Shown: in pieces, positions 18,049 to 28,627 of the stretch | How the letters are laid out: each line of letters opens with the position of its first letter | Numbering within the stretch: position 1 is the stretch's first letter | NCBI GenBank assembly: GCA_902536065.1 | Contig: CACAVZ010000006.1 | Span: 16,959-80,958 of the forward strand | Direction of reading: 5' to 3' | Source of the DNA: an uncultured Synechococcaceae cyanobacterium | Lineage (GTDB): Bacteria; Cyanobacteriota; Cyanobacteriia; PCC-6307; Cyanobiaceae | DNA length: 64,000 nt | Notes under the pieces: model-generated | Told to the model about the DNA's origin: nothing | Databases searched by the model: none | What the model saw: only the letters and a program-made list of their open reading frames with translations | Translations under genes and position numbers: made by a program

Positions 18049-18168
18049 ATGATCGAGCCTCTTCTCTGCGGAATAGTTTTAGGATTAGTACCGATAACTC
18101 TTCTTGGATTATTTGTAAGTGCTTGGAATCAATACAGAAGAGGTTCAGGAATGTTGGACATTGATTAA
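18049..18168 (+). CDS. petG: Cytochrome b6f complex subunit PetG
   Basis: A 39-residue single-helix protein. I translated it directly: it begins [20 protein letters not shown] and ends [11 protein letters not shown]. This is the typical PetG, a small hydrophobic subunit needed for assembly of the thylakoid cytochrome b6f complex. The helix covers about residues 5-25. It is divergent from cytM, and its last 24 bases overlap the 3' end of rsmD on the opposite strand. A TATTCT at 18001-18006 could be the -10 box. Confidence 0.93.
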   Translation: MIEPLLCGIVLGLVPITLLGLFVSAWNQYRRGSGMLDID

Positions 18169-18744
18169 AAATGTTAATCTTGACTGTCCATAATTTCTGA
18201 CATCAATAGTCTCCCATAAATTGTTTTTTTTAATATGTAAGTTTGGAGAGTGTTCACATATCACTATTGAATCATTTTTTAAAAAATTACAATCAAAAAT
18301 TTGATTTAAAACTACTTCATAGAAATTTGCTTCATATGGAGGGTCTAGATAAACAAAATCAAATTTTAATTTGTTTAAATTTAAAATCTCAGATGAAGAA
18401 TCTCTCTTAAAATTTGGTCTTGTCCAAATTAAAGCATCTTTACAAATAACATCAATATCATTTTTTCTATTGTCGATATCTTGCAGCGAAAGTAGATTTT
18501 TCAAGCAAATTTTTGAGTTGTTTTTGTTTTTTTCAATTGCAATTATTTTTTTTGCACCATGATTATATGCTTCACAAGAAATGGAGCCAGTTCCACTAAA
18601 CAAATCTAACCAGTTACTATTTTCAACTCTTTTGTTCAATATATTAAATATAGCCTCCCTAACTCTTAAAGTTGTAGGTCTCGTATAAATATTGTTTGGA
18701 CTTTGGAGTTTTTGACCACTTATTAATCTTAAATTTGTTTTCAT
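18145..18744 (-). CDS. rsmD: 16S rRNA (guanine966-N2)-methyltransferase RsmD
   Basis: A 199-residue SAM-dependent methyltransferase. Motif I is [15 protein letters not shown] (about 44-58) and the catalytic DPPY motif is [15 protein letters not shown] (about 129-143); the N-terminus [12 protein letters not shown] ... [16 protein letters not shown] is typical of RsmD. It modifies G966 of 16S rRNA in the small subunit. Its C-terminal codons overlap petG on the other strand by 24 bp. The stop of hisH lies 13 bp upstream. Confidence 0.93.
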   Translation of the reverse strand: MKTNLRLISGQKLQSPNNIYTRPTTLRVREAIFNILNKRVENSNWLDLFSGTGSISCEAYNHGAKKIIAIEKNKNNSKICLKNLLSLQDIDNRKNDIDVICKDALIWTRPNFKRDSSSEILNLNKLKFDFVYLDPPYEANFYEVVLNQIFDCNFLKNDSIVICEHSPNLHIKKNNLWETIDVRNYGQSRLTFLINVQHS

Positions 18745-18757
18745 CTGTAATTAACAG

Positions 18758-19375
18758 CTATTGAATATTACTAAGCCATCTTCTTAAAAGTTTTTCACCA
18801 GTTTTACCAGATTTTTCTGGATGAAATTGACATGCCAATAAATTATCATTTTCAATCATCGCTGTTAATTTTTCAGAACCATAACTAACCTGAGCTGCAA
18901 TAATGTTGAAGTCATCTGGAATTGCATGATAGGAATGTACAAAATAGACCCAATTATTAAGTTCCCCTAGCTTTAACAAAGTATTTTGCTTAGTGGGTAA
19001 TAGTTCACACCAACCCATGTGGGGAATCCTTTGATTAACTATATTAGGTATTTTTTGTATTTTCCCCTTTAAGATACCTAGTCCTTGAACTTTTCCTTCA
19101 TCACTAGATTCAAAAAGGAGTTGAAGACCTAAACAAATACCTAAAAAAGACTTCCCGCTATTAATCCAATTTTTCAAATCATTTATCAAATCAGTATTTA
19201 AAAGATTATTCATTGCAGGATCAAAAGCTCCTACCCCAGGAAGTATTATTGCCTTACAAGCTTTTGATTCATTAAGATTTTTTATTAATATTATTTCTTC
19301 ACCTAGACCCTCTAGAGATTTTGTTACAGAATGAATATTGCCCATCCCATAGTCTATAAGTCCAATTTTATGCAA
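18758..19375 (-). CDS. hisH: Imidazole glycerol phosphate synthase, glutamine amidotransferase subunit HisH
   Basis: A 205-residue class I glutaminase. The nucleophile Cys81 is in FLGICLGLQLLF, the oxyanion loop is PGVGAFDPAM (about 46-55), and the His/Glu pair is in CQFHPEKSG near 187. It supplies ammonia to HisF for histidine and AICAR formation. HisF is not in this window. The gene is 11 bp downstream of trxA and 13 bp upstream of rsmD, both on the same strand. Confidence 0.95.
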   Translation of the reverse strand: MHKIGLIDYGMGNIHSVTKSLEGLGEEIILIKNLNESKACKAIILPGVGAFDPAMNNLLNTDLINDLKNWINSGKSFLGICLGLQLLFESSDEGKVQGLGILKGKIQKIPNIVNQRIPHMGWCELLPTKQNTLLKLGELNNWVYFVHSYHAIPDDFNIIAAQVSYGSEKLTAMIENDNLLACQFHPEKSGKTGEKLLRRWLSNIQ

Positions 19376-19386
19376 AGTTTTTATTT

Positions 19387-19710
19387 TTATAAATGCTTAG
19401 TCAAAGTACTCGAAAGAGTTGCTTTTGGTACTGCTCCAACTACAGTATCAACCTTTTGACCTCCTTTAAAGATCATTAATGTTGGAATACTCCTAATTCC
19501 ATATTGACTTGCAACATTTGGGTTCTCATCTGTATTCAATTTAAAAACTTTAATTTTTCCTTCAAAGTCTTTCGAGATTTCCTCTACAACTGGTGCTACC
19601 ATCCTGCATGGACCGCACCATGGTGCCCAAAAATCAACCAATACTGGTAGATCACTTTGTAGTACATCTTTATCAAATGAAGAATCAGTTACGGCTGGAG
19701 CTGATGACAT
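19387..19710 (-). CDS. trxA: Thioredoxin
   Basis: A 107-residue thioredoxin with the active site WCGPC (Cys32 and Cys35), the cis-proline in [10 protein letters not shown] and the conserved aspartate in VLVDFWAPW. It is the main m-type disulphide reductase expected to relay light-driven reducing power to Calvin-cycle and other targets. It lies downstream of the Yfr1 small RNA gene on the same strand, the arrangement known from Prochlorococcus. Confidence 0.96.
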   Translation of the reverse strand: MSSAPAVTDSSFDKDVLQSDLPVLVDFWAPWCGPCRMVAPVVEEISKDFEGKIKVFKLNTDENPNVASQYGIRSIPTLMIFKGGQKVDTVVGAVPKATLSSTLTKHL

Positions 19711-19802
19711 AAATTTAAGTATTCCTTTTAGAAAATTTAGCAGGCAATTCTTTTAAGTGATGATTTCATTACAGATAAAATAATATAAGTAACAAAATAT
19801 CT

Positions 19803-19857
19803 AAAAAAGCCCGATTAATCGGGCGATTTAGTGTGTGAGGAGTATGGGGTTGCCCCC
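19803..19857 (-). ncRNA. yfr1: Yfr1 small regulatory RNA
   Basis: About 55 nt on the minus strand between guaB and trxA. Read 5'->3', it has a GGGG-GCAA-CCCC hairpin with a GNRA loop (19857-19846), a single-stranded stretch with the invariant Yfr1 motif ACTCCTCACAC (19843-19833), a second hairpin that is a perfect 16-bp palindrome GCCCGATTAATCGGGC (19824-19809), and six Ts (19808-19803). This matches the cyanobacterial Yfr1 RNA in structure, motif and location. The unpaired CUCCUC can pair with Shine-Dalgarno-type sequences of target mRNAs; porin-type outer-membrane protein mRNAs are the known targets. The exact 5' end is inferred. Confidence 0.93.
19809..19824 (-). terminator. Intrinsic terminator hairpin of Yfr1
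   Basis: The 16-bp palindrome GCCCGATTAATCGGGC can fold into a GC-rich stem and is followed, on the minus strand, directly by six Ts at 19808-19803. This is a classic factor-independent terminator. It ends Yfr1 and would also stop transcripts reading through from guaB before trxA. Confidence 0.85.
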
Positions 19858-19865
19858 ATTATTTA

Positions 19866-19871
19866 ATAATA
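19866..19871 (-). promoter_or_regulatory. Likely -10 element of Yfr1
   Basis: On the minus strand the hexamer TATTAT lies eight bases before the first G of the Yfr1 hairpin (19857), the spacing expected for a sigma-70-type -10 box. No convincing -35 is seen, which is usual in Prochlorococcus. It implies that Yfr1 is made from its own promoter and not only by read-through from guaB. Confidence 0.5.
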
Positions 19872-19941
19872 ACTCCTAATGCGAAATTTGTTCAATTTAA
19901 TCCTCAAATCATCTAGGTTTTATAATTCTGCTTTTAAAAAA

Positions 19942-21117
19942 CTACTTACCCATTCCGAGCTGCTGAGCTTTTTGATAAACTTTACCTTCCGTAAGAAGAG
20001 AGGGTGCAATAACTATTTCAACGTTTTGCATTTCTTTAATATTTTTAGCTCCAAGAGTACTCATTGATGTTCTAATAGCACCTAATAAATTGTGTGTTCC
20101 ATCATCAAGCAAGGCAGGACCCCTAATTATCCTTTCTAAAGATCCTGTAGACCCAACTTCAATTCTTGTACCCCTTGGCAAAATAGGGCTTGGAGTAGCC
20201 ATCCCCCAATGAAATCCTTTACCAGGCGCATTTGAGGATTTAGCTATTGGCGAGCCAATCATTACGGCATCTGCACCACATGCTAAACATTTACAAATAT
20301 CTCCTCCGGTAACAATTCCCCCATCACCAATAATAGGAATATAACGACCACTTTCTTTAAAAAAATCATCTCTTGCCGAACTACAATCGGAAATTGCTGT
20401 AGCTTGAGGGATTCCAATCCCTAATACCCCTCTAGAAGTACATGCCGCTCCAGGGCCTATACCAACCATTAGCCCTGCTACACCAGACTTCATGAGTAAT
20501 TTGGCAACTTGATAAGTGACACAATTACCAGCTACAACTGGTACTTTCATAGATTGACAGAGATCTTTAATATTCAAGGTTTTCTTACCTTCCATACCAA
20601 TGTGCACAGTTGAAACTACTGTTCCTTGAAGGAAAAATAAATCTAATTTAGAATTATTTAGTGTTTCTTGAAATTTAATAGCAGCTTGAGGAGTTCCACT
20701 AAAAGCAGCAATACCGCCTCTTTCCTTAACCTCATTAATTCTCTGTAAAATCAATTGCTCCTTAACGGGTTCACTATATATTTTTTGCATTAACGGAACA
20801 AAATCATTTTTTCCAACTGAAGCTATTTGATTTAATATGTCATCAGGGTTTTCATATCGCGTTTGTATACCCTCCATATTAATAACACCTAGCGAACCTA
20901 ATTTTGTGAGTTCTACAGCTGTGTGAACATCAACCACACTGTCCATAGCACTAGCTACAATTGGTACTTCTCTTTTTAAATTACCTATAACCCAAGAAGG
21001 ATCAGTCAAATCATAATCAAGTGTTTTTTCCCCAGGGACTAAAGCTATTTCATCAATACCATAAGCCCTTCTGACTTTTTTATTTAAACCAAGTTCAATA
21101 TTCACGGAATTTTTCAT
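19942..21117 (-). CDS. guaB: IMP dehydrogenase-related protein without CBS domains (GuaB3-like)
   Basis: A 391-residue TIM-barrel protein of the IMP dehydrogenase/GMP reductase family. The catalytic loop GIGPGAACTSRGVLGIGIPQ (Cys near 226) and the phosphate-binding IIGDGGIVTGGDI are present. The family's usual two CBS domains (about 120 residues inserted after the first barrel strands) are absent, and the length fits the shorter GuaB3-type group. It should oxidise IMP to XMP for GMP synthesis, although some relatives may differ; the exact reaction is inferred. It is the upstream neighbour of Yfr1 and divergent from gyrA across a 167-bp gap. Confidence 0.88.
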   Translation of the reverse strand: MKNSVNIELGLNKKVRRAYGIDEIALVPGEKTLDYDLTDPSWVIGNLKREVPIVASAMDSVVDVHTAVELTKLGSLGVINMEGIQTRYENPDDILNQIASVGKNDFVPLMQKIYSEPVKEQLILQRINEVKERGGIAAFSGTPQAAIKFQETLNNSKLDLFFLQGTVVSTVHIGMEGKKTLNIKDLCQSMKVPVVAGNCVTYQVAKLLMKSGVAGLMVGIGPGAACTSRGVLGIGIPQATAISDCSSARDDFFKESGRYIPIIGDGGIVTGGDICKCLACGADAVMIGSPIAKSSNAPGKGFHWGMATPSPILPRGTRIEVGSTGSLERIIRGPALLDDGTHNLLGAIRTSMSTLGAKNIKEMQNVEIVIAPSLLTEGKVYQKAQQLGMGK

Positions 21118-21284
21118 TTATTCTGATTAAATTAACAACTAAAGGGGCAATAAGCCAAGGATTATTCAAAAACAATAGTTTTTTTTTTAATTTGTGTGTA
21201 AATGTGAGTATTTGAGAATTAAATATATCTTTTTTTTTATTCATTATGACAATCAGGGATTATTATTAAAGAAAGATTTATTGT

Positions 21285-23879
21285 ATGTCCGATATTGTAG
21301 ATTCCGGAAACTCTGGATTAAGTGAAGATAAAGATCGAATTATTCAGACAGACCTGAGAAATGAGATGTCTCGATCTTATCTCGAGTATGCAATGAGCGT
21401 AATAGTTGGTCGTGCGCTTCCCGATGCAAGGGATGGTTTAAAGCCCGTTCATAGGAGAATTCTGTATGCAATGTATGAACTTGGTTTAACTAGCGGTAGA
21501 CCCTACAGAAAATGTGCAAGGGTTGTTGGAGAAGTTCTTGGTAAATACCACCCCCATGGTGACACTGCTGTATATGATGCTTTGGTGAGGATGGCTCAGG
21601 ATTTCTCTATGAGGATGCCCCTAATAGATGGTCATGGAAACTTCGGTTCTGTTGATAACGATCCTCCTGCTGCAATGAGATATACAGAATCACGTCTCCA
21701 GTCTCTTACAGATGAAAGTTTACTAGAAGATATTGAATCTGAAACTGTAGATTTCGCTGATAACTTTGACGGCTCTCAACAAGAGCCAACAGTTTTACCT
21801 GCAAGGATTCCTCAACTACTTTTAAATGGTTCATCTGGAATAGCAGTCGGGATGGCAACCAATATTCCACCCCATAACTTAGGAGAATTAATTAATGGTC
21901 TTAGATCAATAATCAAAAACTCTTCAATTGAAGAAAGAGAACTTTTTGAACTAATTAAAGGTCCTGATTTTCCCACTGGTGGGCAAATTTTAGGTAGAAA
22001 TGGAATCAGAGAAACTTTTAAGACAGGAAGAGGGTCAATAACGATGAGAGGTGTAGCAAATATTGAGCAAATTAAATCACTTGGCAGGGCAGAAAAAGAT
22101 GCAGTAATAATTACAGAACTCCCATTTCAAACTAATAAAGCCGCCTTGATAGAGAGAATTGCTGATATGGTTAATGAAAAAAAATTAGAAGGAATTTCTG
22201 ATATAAGAGATGAAAGTGATCGAGATGGAATGAGAATTGTTATTGAGTTAAAAAGAGATGCCTATCCACAAGTAGTTTTAAATAACTTATTTAAATTAAC
22301 CCCCCTTCAAAATAACTTTAGTGCAAACATTCTAGCCTTAGTGAAAGGAGAACCCACAACTCTCTCGCTAAGAAAAATGTTAGATGTATTTCTAGATTTT
22401 AGGGTAGAGACAATAAGGCGAAGAACAGGATTTTTATTAAAAAAGGCAGAAGAAAGAGATCACATTATAAAAGGCCTTTTATTAGCCTTAGGTGCTATGG
22501 ATGAAATCATCAATCTAATTAGATCAGCAAAAGATACAATTTCGGCTCGAGAAAAATTACAAATGGATCATGAATTATCTCCCACACAGGCAGAAGCCAT
22601 TTTACAAATGCAGTTAAGAAGATTAACAGCCCTTGAGGCAGATAAAATCAAAGCAGAACATGATGAATTAACACAAAAAATAAGTCAATATCAGCAAATT
22701 TTAAATAGTAAAGAAAAAATTCTTGAAATTATTCTTGAAGAACTTAATAAAATCGATGAAAGATTCTCTTCTCCCAGAAAAACAGAAATATTGGATTTAG
22801 GGGGTGGACTAGATGATATTGATCTCATAGCCAATGAGAGGTCAGTAGTTCTGTTAACTGAAGCTGGTTATTTAAAAAGGATGCCTATAAATGAGTTTGA
22901 ATCTACTAGTCGCGGTTCAAGGGGTAAAGCTGGCACAAAGAGTAAAGAAGATGATGACGTGAAACTATTTATAAGCTGTAACGATCATGATACTCTTTTA
23001 CTTTTTAGTGATAGAGGAGTTGCTTATGCTCTCCCAGCCTATCGAGTTCCTATGAGTAGCAGAACAGCAAAAGGTACGCCATCTGTTCAACTACTTCCAA
23101 TCCCAAGAGAAGAAAAAATAACATCACTAGTTGCTGTAGATTCTTTTGATAACGATTCTTATTTATTAATGCTTACTAAGGCTGGCTTTATAAAAAGAAC
23201 CGCACTTTCAGCTTTCTCAAAAATTCGATCAAATGGACTAATAGCAATTAATCTTGAGGATGGAGACGCTCTAACATGGGTCAGATTATCAAAAGAAGGA
23301 GATAGTGTTTTAATTGGATCAAGAACAGGAATGGCAATTCATTTCAGACTCGATATCAATGAATTAAGGCCACTCGGCAGGACCGCAAGAGGTGTTAAAT
23401 CTATGCACTTGAGAGAAGGAGACAATCTTGTTTCAATGGATGTTTTAACATCTGATTTAGTAGATCAATTGGCTAAAGTTGAGCACAATAAAGAAATTGA
23501 AGATGATTTTGAGGCTGAATCTTCGGATGGTCCCTGGGTACTAATAGCAAGTGCATTTGGACTAGGGAAAAGAGTTCCTGTATCTCAATTTAGATTACAA
23601 AAGAGAGCTGGGATGGGTTTGAGAGCAATAAAATTCAGAATTAAAGATGATGTACTAGTTTGTTTAAAAGTCCTTGGTAAAGGAGAAGAATTACTTTTTG
23701 TAACCGAAAAAGGGGTAATAGTTAGAACAAACGCAGATAAAATTTCTCAGCAATCTAGAGCCGCCACCGGAGTGAAATTACAAAGGTTGGATGAAGGTGA
23801 TCATTTATCAGAAGTTGTATTAGTTCCTCGTGAGCAAGAGGAGGCTATAGAACAGCATGTCTCAGTAGAAGATGATTAA
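21285..23879 (+). CDS. gyrA: DNA gyrase subunit A
   Basis: An 864-residue type II topoisomerase subunit. The active-site tyrosine is near residue 133 ([10 protein letters not shown]), preceded by the winged-helix region [19 protein letters not shown], where quinolone resistance maps. The C-terminal domain (from about 515) carries repeated beta-pinwheel blades (for example [22 protein letters not shown]), and the GyrA-box-like stretch is [10 protein letters not shown] (about 544-553). With GyrB it introduces negative supercoils. The C-terminus is acidic (VSVEDD). Five bases separate its stop from the lycopene cyclase start, so the two are probably co-transcribed. Confidence 0.96.
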   Translation: MSDIVDSGNSGLSEDKDRIIQTDLRNEMSRSYLEYAMSVIVGRALPDARDGLKPVHRRILYAMYELGLTSGRPYRKCARVVGEVLGKYHPHGDTAVYDALVRMAQDFSMRMPLIDGHGNFGSVDNDPPAAMRYTESRLQSLTDESLLEDIESETVDFADNFDGSQQEPTVLPARIPQLLLNGSSGIAVGMATNIPPHNLGELINGLRSIIKNSSIEERELFELIKGPDFPTGGQILGRNGIRETFKTGRGSITMRGVANIEQIKSLGRAEKDAVIITELPFQTNKAALIERIADMVNEKKLEGISDIRDESDRDGMRIVIELKRDAYPQVVLNNLFKLTPLQNNFSANILALVKGEPTTLSLRKMLDVFLDFRVETIRRRTGFLLKKAEERDHIIKGLLLALGAMDEIINLIRSAKDTISAREKLQMDHELSPTQAEAILQMQLRRLTALEADKIKAEHDELTQKISQYQQILNSKEKILEIILEELNKIDERFSSPRKTEILDLGGGLDDIDLIANERSVVLLTEAGYLKRMPINEFESTSRGSRGKAGTKSKEDDDVKLFISCNDHDTLLLFSDRGVAYALPAYRVPMSSRTAKGTPSVQLLPIPREEKITSLVAVDSFDNDSYLLMLTKAGFIKRTALSAFSKIRSNGLIAINLEDGDALTWVRLSKEGDSVLIGSRTGMAIHFRLDINELRPLGRTARGVKSMHLREGDNLVSMDVLTSDLVDQLAKVEHNKEIEDDFEAESSDGPWVLIASAFGLGKRVPVSQFRLQKRAGMGLRAIKFRIKDDVLVCLKVLGKGEELLFVTEKGVIVRTNADKISQQSRAATGVKLQRLDEGDHLSEVVLVPREQEEAIEQHVSVEDD

Positions 23880-23884
23880 AAAAC

Positions 23885-25096
23885 ATGGAAACTCTTGACA
23901 TTCTAATTTTAGGTTCTGGACCTGCAGCATTATGTTTAGCTTCTGAATTAGCAAGGCAGGATTTAAGCATAAAAGGGATATCAACAAAATCTCCAAAAGA
24001 AAAATGGGAAAATACATATGGGATATGGGCATCTGAATTAGAAGAATTAGGATTGGAGTCTTTGTTATCTCACCGATGGTGTAAGACAGTTAGTTTTTTT
24101 GGAAATGGAGAAAATAAACAAGGCAATATACCAACAAAACATAACTACGATTATGGATTAATAAACCAAGAAGCCTTTCAAAATGAACTTTTGAAAAAAT
24201 GTAAAGGGATTGAATGGCTAAACGAAACGGCTAAAGATATTTCAGAGAAAAATAAACTATCAGAAGTGATTTGTTTTTCGGGTCTAAGAATAAAGGCAAG
24301 GTTAGTTATTGATGCAAGTGGTCATAAAAGTAATTTTGTAAAAAGACCGATTCAAAATAAAGTTGCTCAGCAAGCTGCGTATGGAATTGTTGGAAAATTC
24401 TCTTCACCACCTGTTAATAAAGAACAGTTTGTTTTAATGGATTTTCGTCCAAATCACTTAAACGAAGAAGAGAAGCTATCCTCTCCTTCCTTTCTTTATG
24501 CAATGGATCTAGGAGATGAAACTTTTTTTGTCGAAGAAACTTCATTAGCTAGTTATCCAGCACTATCGCAAGAAAATCTAAAAAAAAGACTTCTGAAAAG
24601 ACTAAATAACAAGGGTATTAAAGTAAGTGAAATTTTCCATGAAGAGAATTGTCTTTTCCCAATGAATTTACCACTCCCATTTAAAAATCAATTTGTGCTT
24701 GGTTTTGGAGGCGCCGCGAGCATGGTGCATCCTGCATCAGGATATATGATCGGATCTTTGTTAAGAAGGGCTCCTCTCCTTGCAGAAAAATTAGCAATCT
24801 TTTTAAAAGAACCTCATCTAAGTTCGCAAGAACTCGCAACAAAAGGTTGGGATATCTTATGGCCTAATGAATTAAGACAAAGACACAAACTTTACCAATA
24901 TGGTCTTAGAAGATTAATGAGTTTCGATGAAAGTAGACTAAGAAGCTTTTTCTCAAATTTCTTTAGATTATCTACCAAAGAATGGGTAGGTTTTCTTACC
25001 AATACACTTCCATTTCCAAAACTAATTTACGTAATGAGCAAAATGTTTATAAATTCACCTCTAAGAGTAAAATTAGGAATGCTTAAGTTAAATTAG
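23885..25096 (+). CDS. crtL: Lycopene cyclase, CrtL-type
   Basis: A 403-residue flavoprotein. The N-terminal dinucleotide motif is LDILILGSGPAALCLASELA, and the cyclase block WENTYGIWASELEELGLESL (about 41-60) follows. Further conserved parts are PLPFKNQFVLGFGGAASMVHPASGY (about 263-287), typical of CrtL enzymes. It closes rings on lycopene at the membrane. Prochlorococcus carries two CrtL paralogues, a beta and an epsilon form; from its position next to gyrA I favour the beta form, but sequence alone does not settle this. It converges with the GH57 gene, sharing a TTAG double stop. Confidence 0.85.
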   Translation: METLDILILGSGPAALCLASELARQDLSIKGISTKSPKEKWENTYGIWASELEELGLESLLSHRWCKTVSFFGNGENKQGNIPTKHNYDYGLINQEAFQNELLKKCKGIEWLNETAKDISEKNKLSEVICFSGLRIKARLVIDASGHKSNFVKRPIQNKVAQQAAYGIVGKFSSPPVNKEQFVLMDFRPNHLNEEEKLSSPSFLYAMDLGDETFFVEETSLASYPALSQENLKKRLLKRLNNKGIKVSEIFHEENCLFPMNLPLPFKNQFVLGFGGAASMVHPASGYMIGSLLRRAPLLAEKLAIFLKEPHLSSQELATKGWDILWPNELRQRHKLYQYGLRRLMSFDESRLRSFFSNFFRLSTKEWVGFLTNTLPFPKLIYVMSKMFINSPLRVKLGMLKLN

Positions 25097-26682
25097 TTTT
25101 CTTTTCGCCAATCATCGATATTAATATTAGGGAAAATATTATCTTCTTCCTCAATATCTTTCAGAAATTTTAAATTGATATTGGATTGATTTTTAATCAT
25201 TTCAACTAGTTTCCAAAACCTGAACAAGTGTCTTTCTATCCTCTCTTTTGCAAGCTCAGTTGTAGTTCCAGCTCTCAAGATAAAACTCCAATCAGATGAT
25301 TCAGAAAGAAGTAATTCTCTTGCTGCTTGATTGAAAAGTCTTTGAGATAATTTATTTTCAAACCTTTTTGAGCATAAATCAACGAAAGTTGAGCCTGCTT
25401 TAGTGATTTCTGGAACAATCCATGCATTAGTATCATTAATCCAGTAATTATGGTAACCACCTTGCCCCCAGCTCGATGGCGATGGATCACAAATCTGAAG
25501 ATTTGGCTTCTGAAGTAAGAATTCTTTTAAATTTGTGAGCTTAATTGAATATTTACTAGAATTCTTTAAGATGTTTTCAATAAAAAAAGGTCCCTCATAC
25601 CACCAATGCCCAAATAACTCTGCATCAAATGGAGCTACCAATAAGGGATTAAAAGTTGAGGATAAACTTAATTTTTCTAATTGTTTGGATCTCGCTAAAA
25701 GGTAAGCATCAGCATGTTCTGCAGCCTTTTTTTTGGCTTCATTTTCTAAGTAAAACTCCTTTTTCTCTAGTGGTACATCTTCATCTGTAATCTTATAAAA
25801 CTTTAAACCCAATGGTCTTTTAGTTGAAATGCCTTTCTTTTGAAGTTTAGTAGTGGGCAATTCCCACCCTAAGTCCTTATGAAATTCCCTATAAACTTTG
25901 TCACCTGGGAATCCATCCTTAGCTGACCAAACGGGCAAGGTTGACTCACTATCTCTTCCAAAGAATGCCACCCCTTTTTTTGAGCAAATTGGTGCGTATA
26001 CACCATACCTAGGTCTTGGGATGGAATTTAGAATCCCATGACCGTCTAAAATTGCATATCTAATTCCAGAGCTAAATAGTATCTCATCTAAATTTTCATA
26101 ATATGCACATTCTGGCAACCAAATCCCTAAAGGCTTTGTTCCAAAAATATTTTCATGGCTCCTAATGGCTGTATTTATTTGTCCTTTAACAGTTTCAGGA
26201 TTCTCTCTTAGAATTGGCAAATAACCATGAGTAGCAGCACAAGTAAGAATATCCAAATTTCCAGAATTATTTAAAACTCTGAACTTCTCAATTAAATTTC
26301 CAGAACATTTTTGCCAATATAAGTATTTTTCATTGAGATTTTCCACTAAAAATGCAGAAGCATTTTTTTCTTCTCGTGGCAATTCTTTTAAGAAATCATT
26401 TCTTGTTTTAATCCAATTTGGGAAAGTTTCTTGAACTTTTTTATTATTTAGAAGTGATAGTAATGTCGGAGACAAACTAATAGTAAGTTTTGTATTTGAA
26501 GGATGTTCATTCTTGGAAGATTCTATTGCTTGGAGTAGAGGTATATAACATTCCAATATTGCCTGAAATAACCAATCCTCTTCTAACGAGTTTTTTTCAT
26601 TTTTTCTAACATAAGGGAGATGAGCATGTAAAACTATTGCGAGATGGCCTAAAACATTTTTTTTGTAGCTTTGCCCATTCAT
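25093..26682 (-). CDS. Glycoside hydrolase family 57, probable 1,4-alpha-glucan branching enzyme
   Basis: A 529-residue GH57 enzyme with a C-terminal DUF1957 helical domain. Landmarks are the N-terminal IVLHAHLPYVRK, the catalytic nucleophile region LGIWLPECAYYENL (Glu near 187) and the acid residue region VAPFDAELFGHWWYEGP (Asp near 357). The WGQGGYHNYWIND segment lines the acceptor site. It would introduce alpha-1,6 branches into glycogen. The other glucan enzyme here is malQ at 42732. Full length, with no signal peptide. Confidence 0.87.
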   Translation of the reverse strand: MNGQSYKKNVLGHLAIVLHAHLPYVRKNEKNSLEEDWLFQAILECYIPLLQAIESSKNEHPSNTKLTISLSPTLLSLLNNKKVQETFPNWIKTRNDFLKELPREEKNASAFLVENLNEKYLYWQKCSGNLIEKFRVLNNSGNLDILTCAATHGYLPILRENPETVKGQINTAIRSHENIFGTKPLGIWLPECAYYENLDEILFSSGIRYAILDGHGILNSIPRPRYGVYAPICSKKGVAFFGRDSESTLPVWSAKDGFPGDKVYREFHKDLGWELPTTKLQKKGISTKRPLGLKFYKITDEDVPLEKKEFYLENEAKKKAAEHADAYLLARSKQLEKLSLSSTFNPLLVAPFDAELFGHWWYEGPFFIENILKNSSKYSIKLTNLKEFLLQKPNLQICDPSPSSWGQGGYHNYWINDTNAWIVPEITKAGSTFVDLCSKRFENKLSQRLFNQAARELLLSESSDWSFILRAGTTTELAKERIERHLFRFWKLVEMIKNQSNINLKFLKDIEEEDNIFPNINIDDWRKEN

Positions 26683-26904
26683 TTTTTTATAATTTATGTC
26701 ATCAATTCTATAAAAATCAAAATAAACTTTTATAAAAAGGAAGCTTTAATCTTAAAACAATACTTTAATAATCAAACTATTTTATTTTTTTTTCAGAAAT
26801 TTAACCAATATTGTTAAGTAATAAGCCTGCAACAAGATTTTATTGAACAAAATCTAGTCAAATTTTTTTAATTAGCTTAATATAAGTTTAAGTAATTCTT
26901 GCTA

Positions 26905-28545
26905 ATGTCCAAAGATCCAGGAAGAATTTTGATCTTTGATACAACTCTTCGAGATGGAGAGCAATCCCCTGGTGCAAGTTTAAATCTTGAAGAAAAGCTT
27001 GCAATAGCTCATCAATTAGCGAGATTAGGAGTAGATGTTATTGAGGCTGGATTTCCATTCGCAAGTCCCGGAGATTTTAAAGCTGTTAATAAGATTGCCA
27101 ATGCTGTAGGGAAAGAGAATGGTCCTATAATATGCGGTTTAGCTAGAGCTTCCAAAGGTGATATAAAAGCTTGTTATGAAGCTGTAAGTCCAGCCCCAAA
27201 GAAAAGAATACATACTTTTATTGCCACAAGTGATATACACCTTAAGCACAAACTAAAAAAATCAAGAAAAGATGTTCTCCAAATAGTTCCGGAAATGGTT
27301 CATTATGCAAAATCAATGGTAGAGGATATTGAATTTTCTTGTGAAGATGCATCAAGGAGTGATCCTGATTTTTTATACGAAGTGATTCAACTAGCAATTT
27401 CAGCAGGGGCGACAACAATAAATATCCCTGATACCGTTGGGTTTACAACTCCTAGTGAATTTGGCAAATTAATTGCAGACATAAATAAAAATGTTCCAAA
27501 TATTGATGAAGCAGTAATCTCGGTTCATGGCCATAATGATTTAGGTTTAGCAGTGGCAAATTTTCTTGAGGCAGTTAAAAATGGAGCGAGACAACTAGAA
27601 TGCACAATAAATGGAATTGGTGAAAGAGCGGGGAATGCTTCTCTTGAAGAATTAGTAATGGCATTACACGTCAGGAAAAGTTTTTTTAATAGTTTTTTCA
27701 AAAGAAATCCAGATTCACCAACTCCCCTTACAGCTATAAGAACAGAAGAAATAACAAAAACCTCTAGGCTTGTTTCAAACCTAACTGGAATGACCGTTCA
27801 ACCTAATAAAGCAATTGTTGGAGCTAACGCTTTTGCTCATGAGTCTGGCATTCATCAGGATGGTGTCTTAAAAAATAGACTCACTTATGAAATTATCGAT
27901 GCAAAAACTGTTGGTTTGAGCGACAATAAAATTTCTTTGGGTAAACTTAGTGGAAGAAGTGCTGTAAGAGCAAGACTAGAAGAGATGGGATATGACTTGA
28001 GCAGGGAAGACTTAAATGATGCTTTTGCTCGTTTTAAAGATTTAGCAGATAGGAAAAGAGAGATAACTGATAGAGACTTAGAAGCAATTGTTAGTGAACA
28101 AGTACAACTTCCAGAAGCTAAATTTCAATTAAGCCTTGTACAAGTAAGTTGTGGTAACGCATCTAAACCTACCGCCACCATTACGCTTCTAAATACTGAA
28201 GATAATACTGAAGATACTGCTGTATCAATAGGGACTGGACCTGTTGATGCTGTATGCGAGGCTTTAAATAATTTAGCTAAAGTTCCTAATGAATTAATTG
28301 AATTTTCTGTAAAATCGGTAACAGAAGGTATCGATGCTTTGGGAGAAGTGACAATAAGAATAAGAAGGAATAATAAAATATATTCTGGACATTCTGCTGA
28401 TACGGATGTTGTAGTTGCGGCTGCCAATGCTTACGTTAATGCTTTAAATAGGCTTGTATTTTCTGAGAAAAAAAATTCAATTCACCCACAATTTGATAAT
28501 TTAGAAAATTCCGAAAAAACATTTCTATCTAATCCTGCTAACTAA
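26905..28545 (+). CDS. leuA: 2-isopropylmalate synthase
   Basis: A 546-residue protein catalysing the first committed step of leucine synthesis (acetyl-CoA plus 2-oxoisovalerate). The catalytic signature [16 protein letters not shown] is at about residues 10-25, the metal-binding [12 protein letters not shown] near 209 and [15 protein letters not shown] near 310, and the C-terminal regulatory LeuA domain begins near 410. The ATG at 26905 is preferred; a TTG two codons earlier would add only ML. A 222-bp AT-rich gap precedes it, divergent from the GH57 gene, with no recognisable leader peptide or riboswitch. Confidence 0.95.
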   Translation: MSKDPGRILIFDTTLRDGEQSPGASLNLEEKLAIAHQLARLGVDVIEAGFPFASPGDFKAVNKIANAVGKENGPIICGLARASKGDIKACYEAVSPAPKKRIHTFIATSDIHLKHKLKKSRKDVLQIVPEMVHYAKSMVEDIEFSCEDASRSDPDFLYEVIQLAISAGATTINIPDTVGFTTPSEFGKLIADINKNVPNIDEAVISVHGHNDLGLAVANFLEAVKNGARQLECTINGIGERAGNASLEELVMALHVRKSFFNSFFKRNPDSPTPLTAIRTEEITKTSRLVSNLTGMTVQPNKAIVGANAFAHESGIHQDGVLKNRLTYEIIDAKTVGLSDNKISLGKLSGRSAVRARLEEMGYDLSREDLNDAFARFKDLADRKREITDRDLEAIVSEQVQLPEAKFQLSLVQVSCGNASKPTATITLLNTEDNTEDTAVSIGTGPVDAVCEALNNLAKVPNELIEFSVKSVTEGIDALGEVTIRIRRNNKIYSGHSADTDVVVAAANAYVNALNRLVFSEKKNSIHPQFDNLENSEKTFLSNPAN

Positions 28546-28585
28546 ATTATTTCTTAGGATTATTAAGCACCAATAAAAATAGTCT

Positions 28586-28591
28586 TATAAT
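28586..28591 (+). promoter_or_regulatory. Candidate -10 box upstream of a small membrane protein gene
   Basis: A perfect TATAAT lies 37 bp before the ATG at 28628, in the short gap after leuA. It fits a sigma-70-type -10 element for the small membrane protein. AT-rich DNA produces such matches by chance, so this is a moderate-to-weak call. Confidence 0.35.
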
Positions 28592-28627
28592 ATTGTAGAT
28601 TGAACTATATAGTTAAAGCAGTAAATA

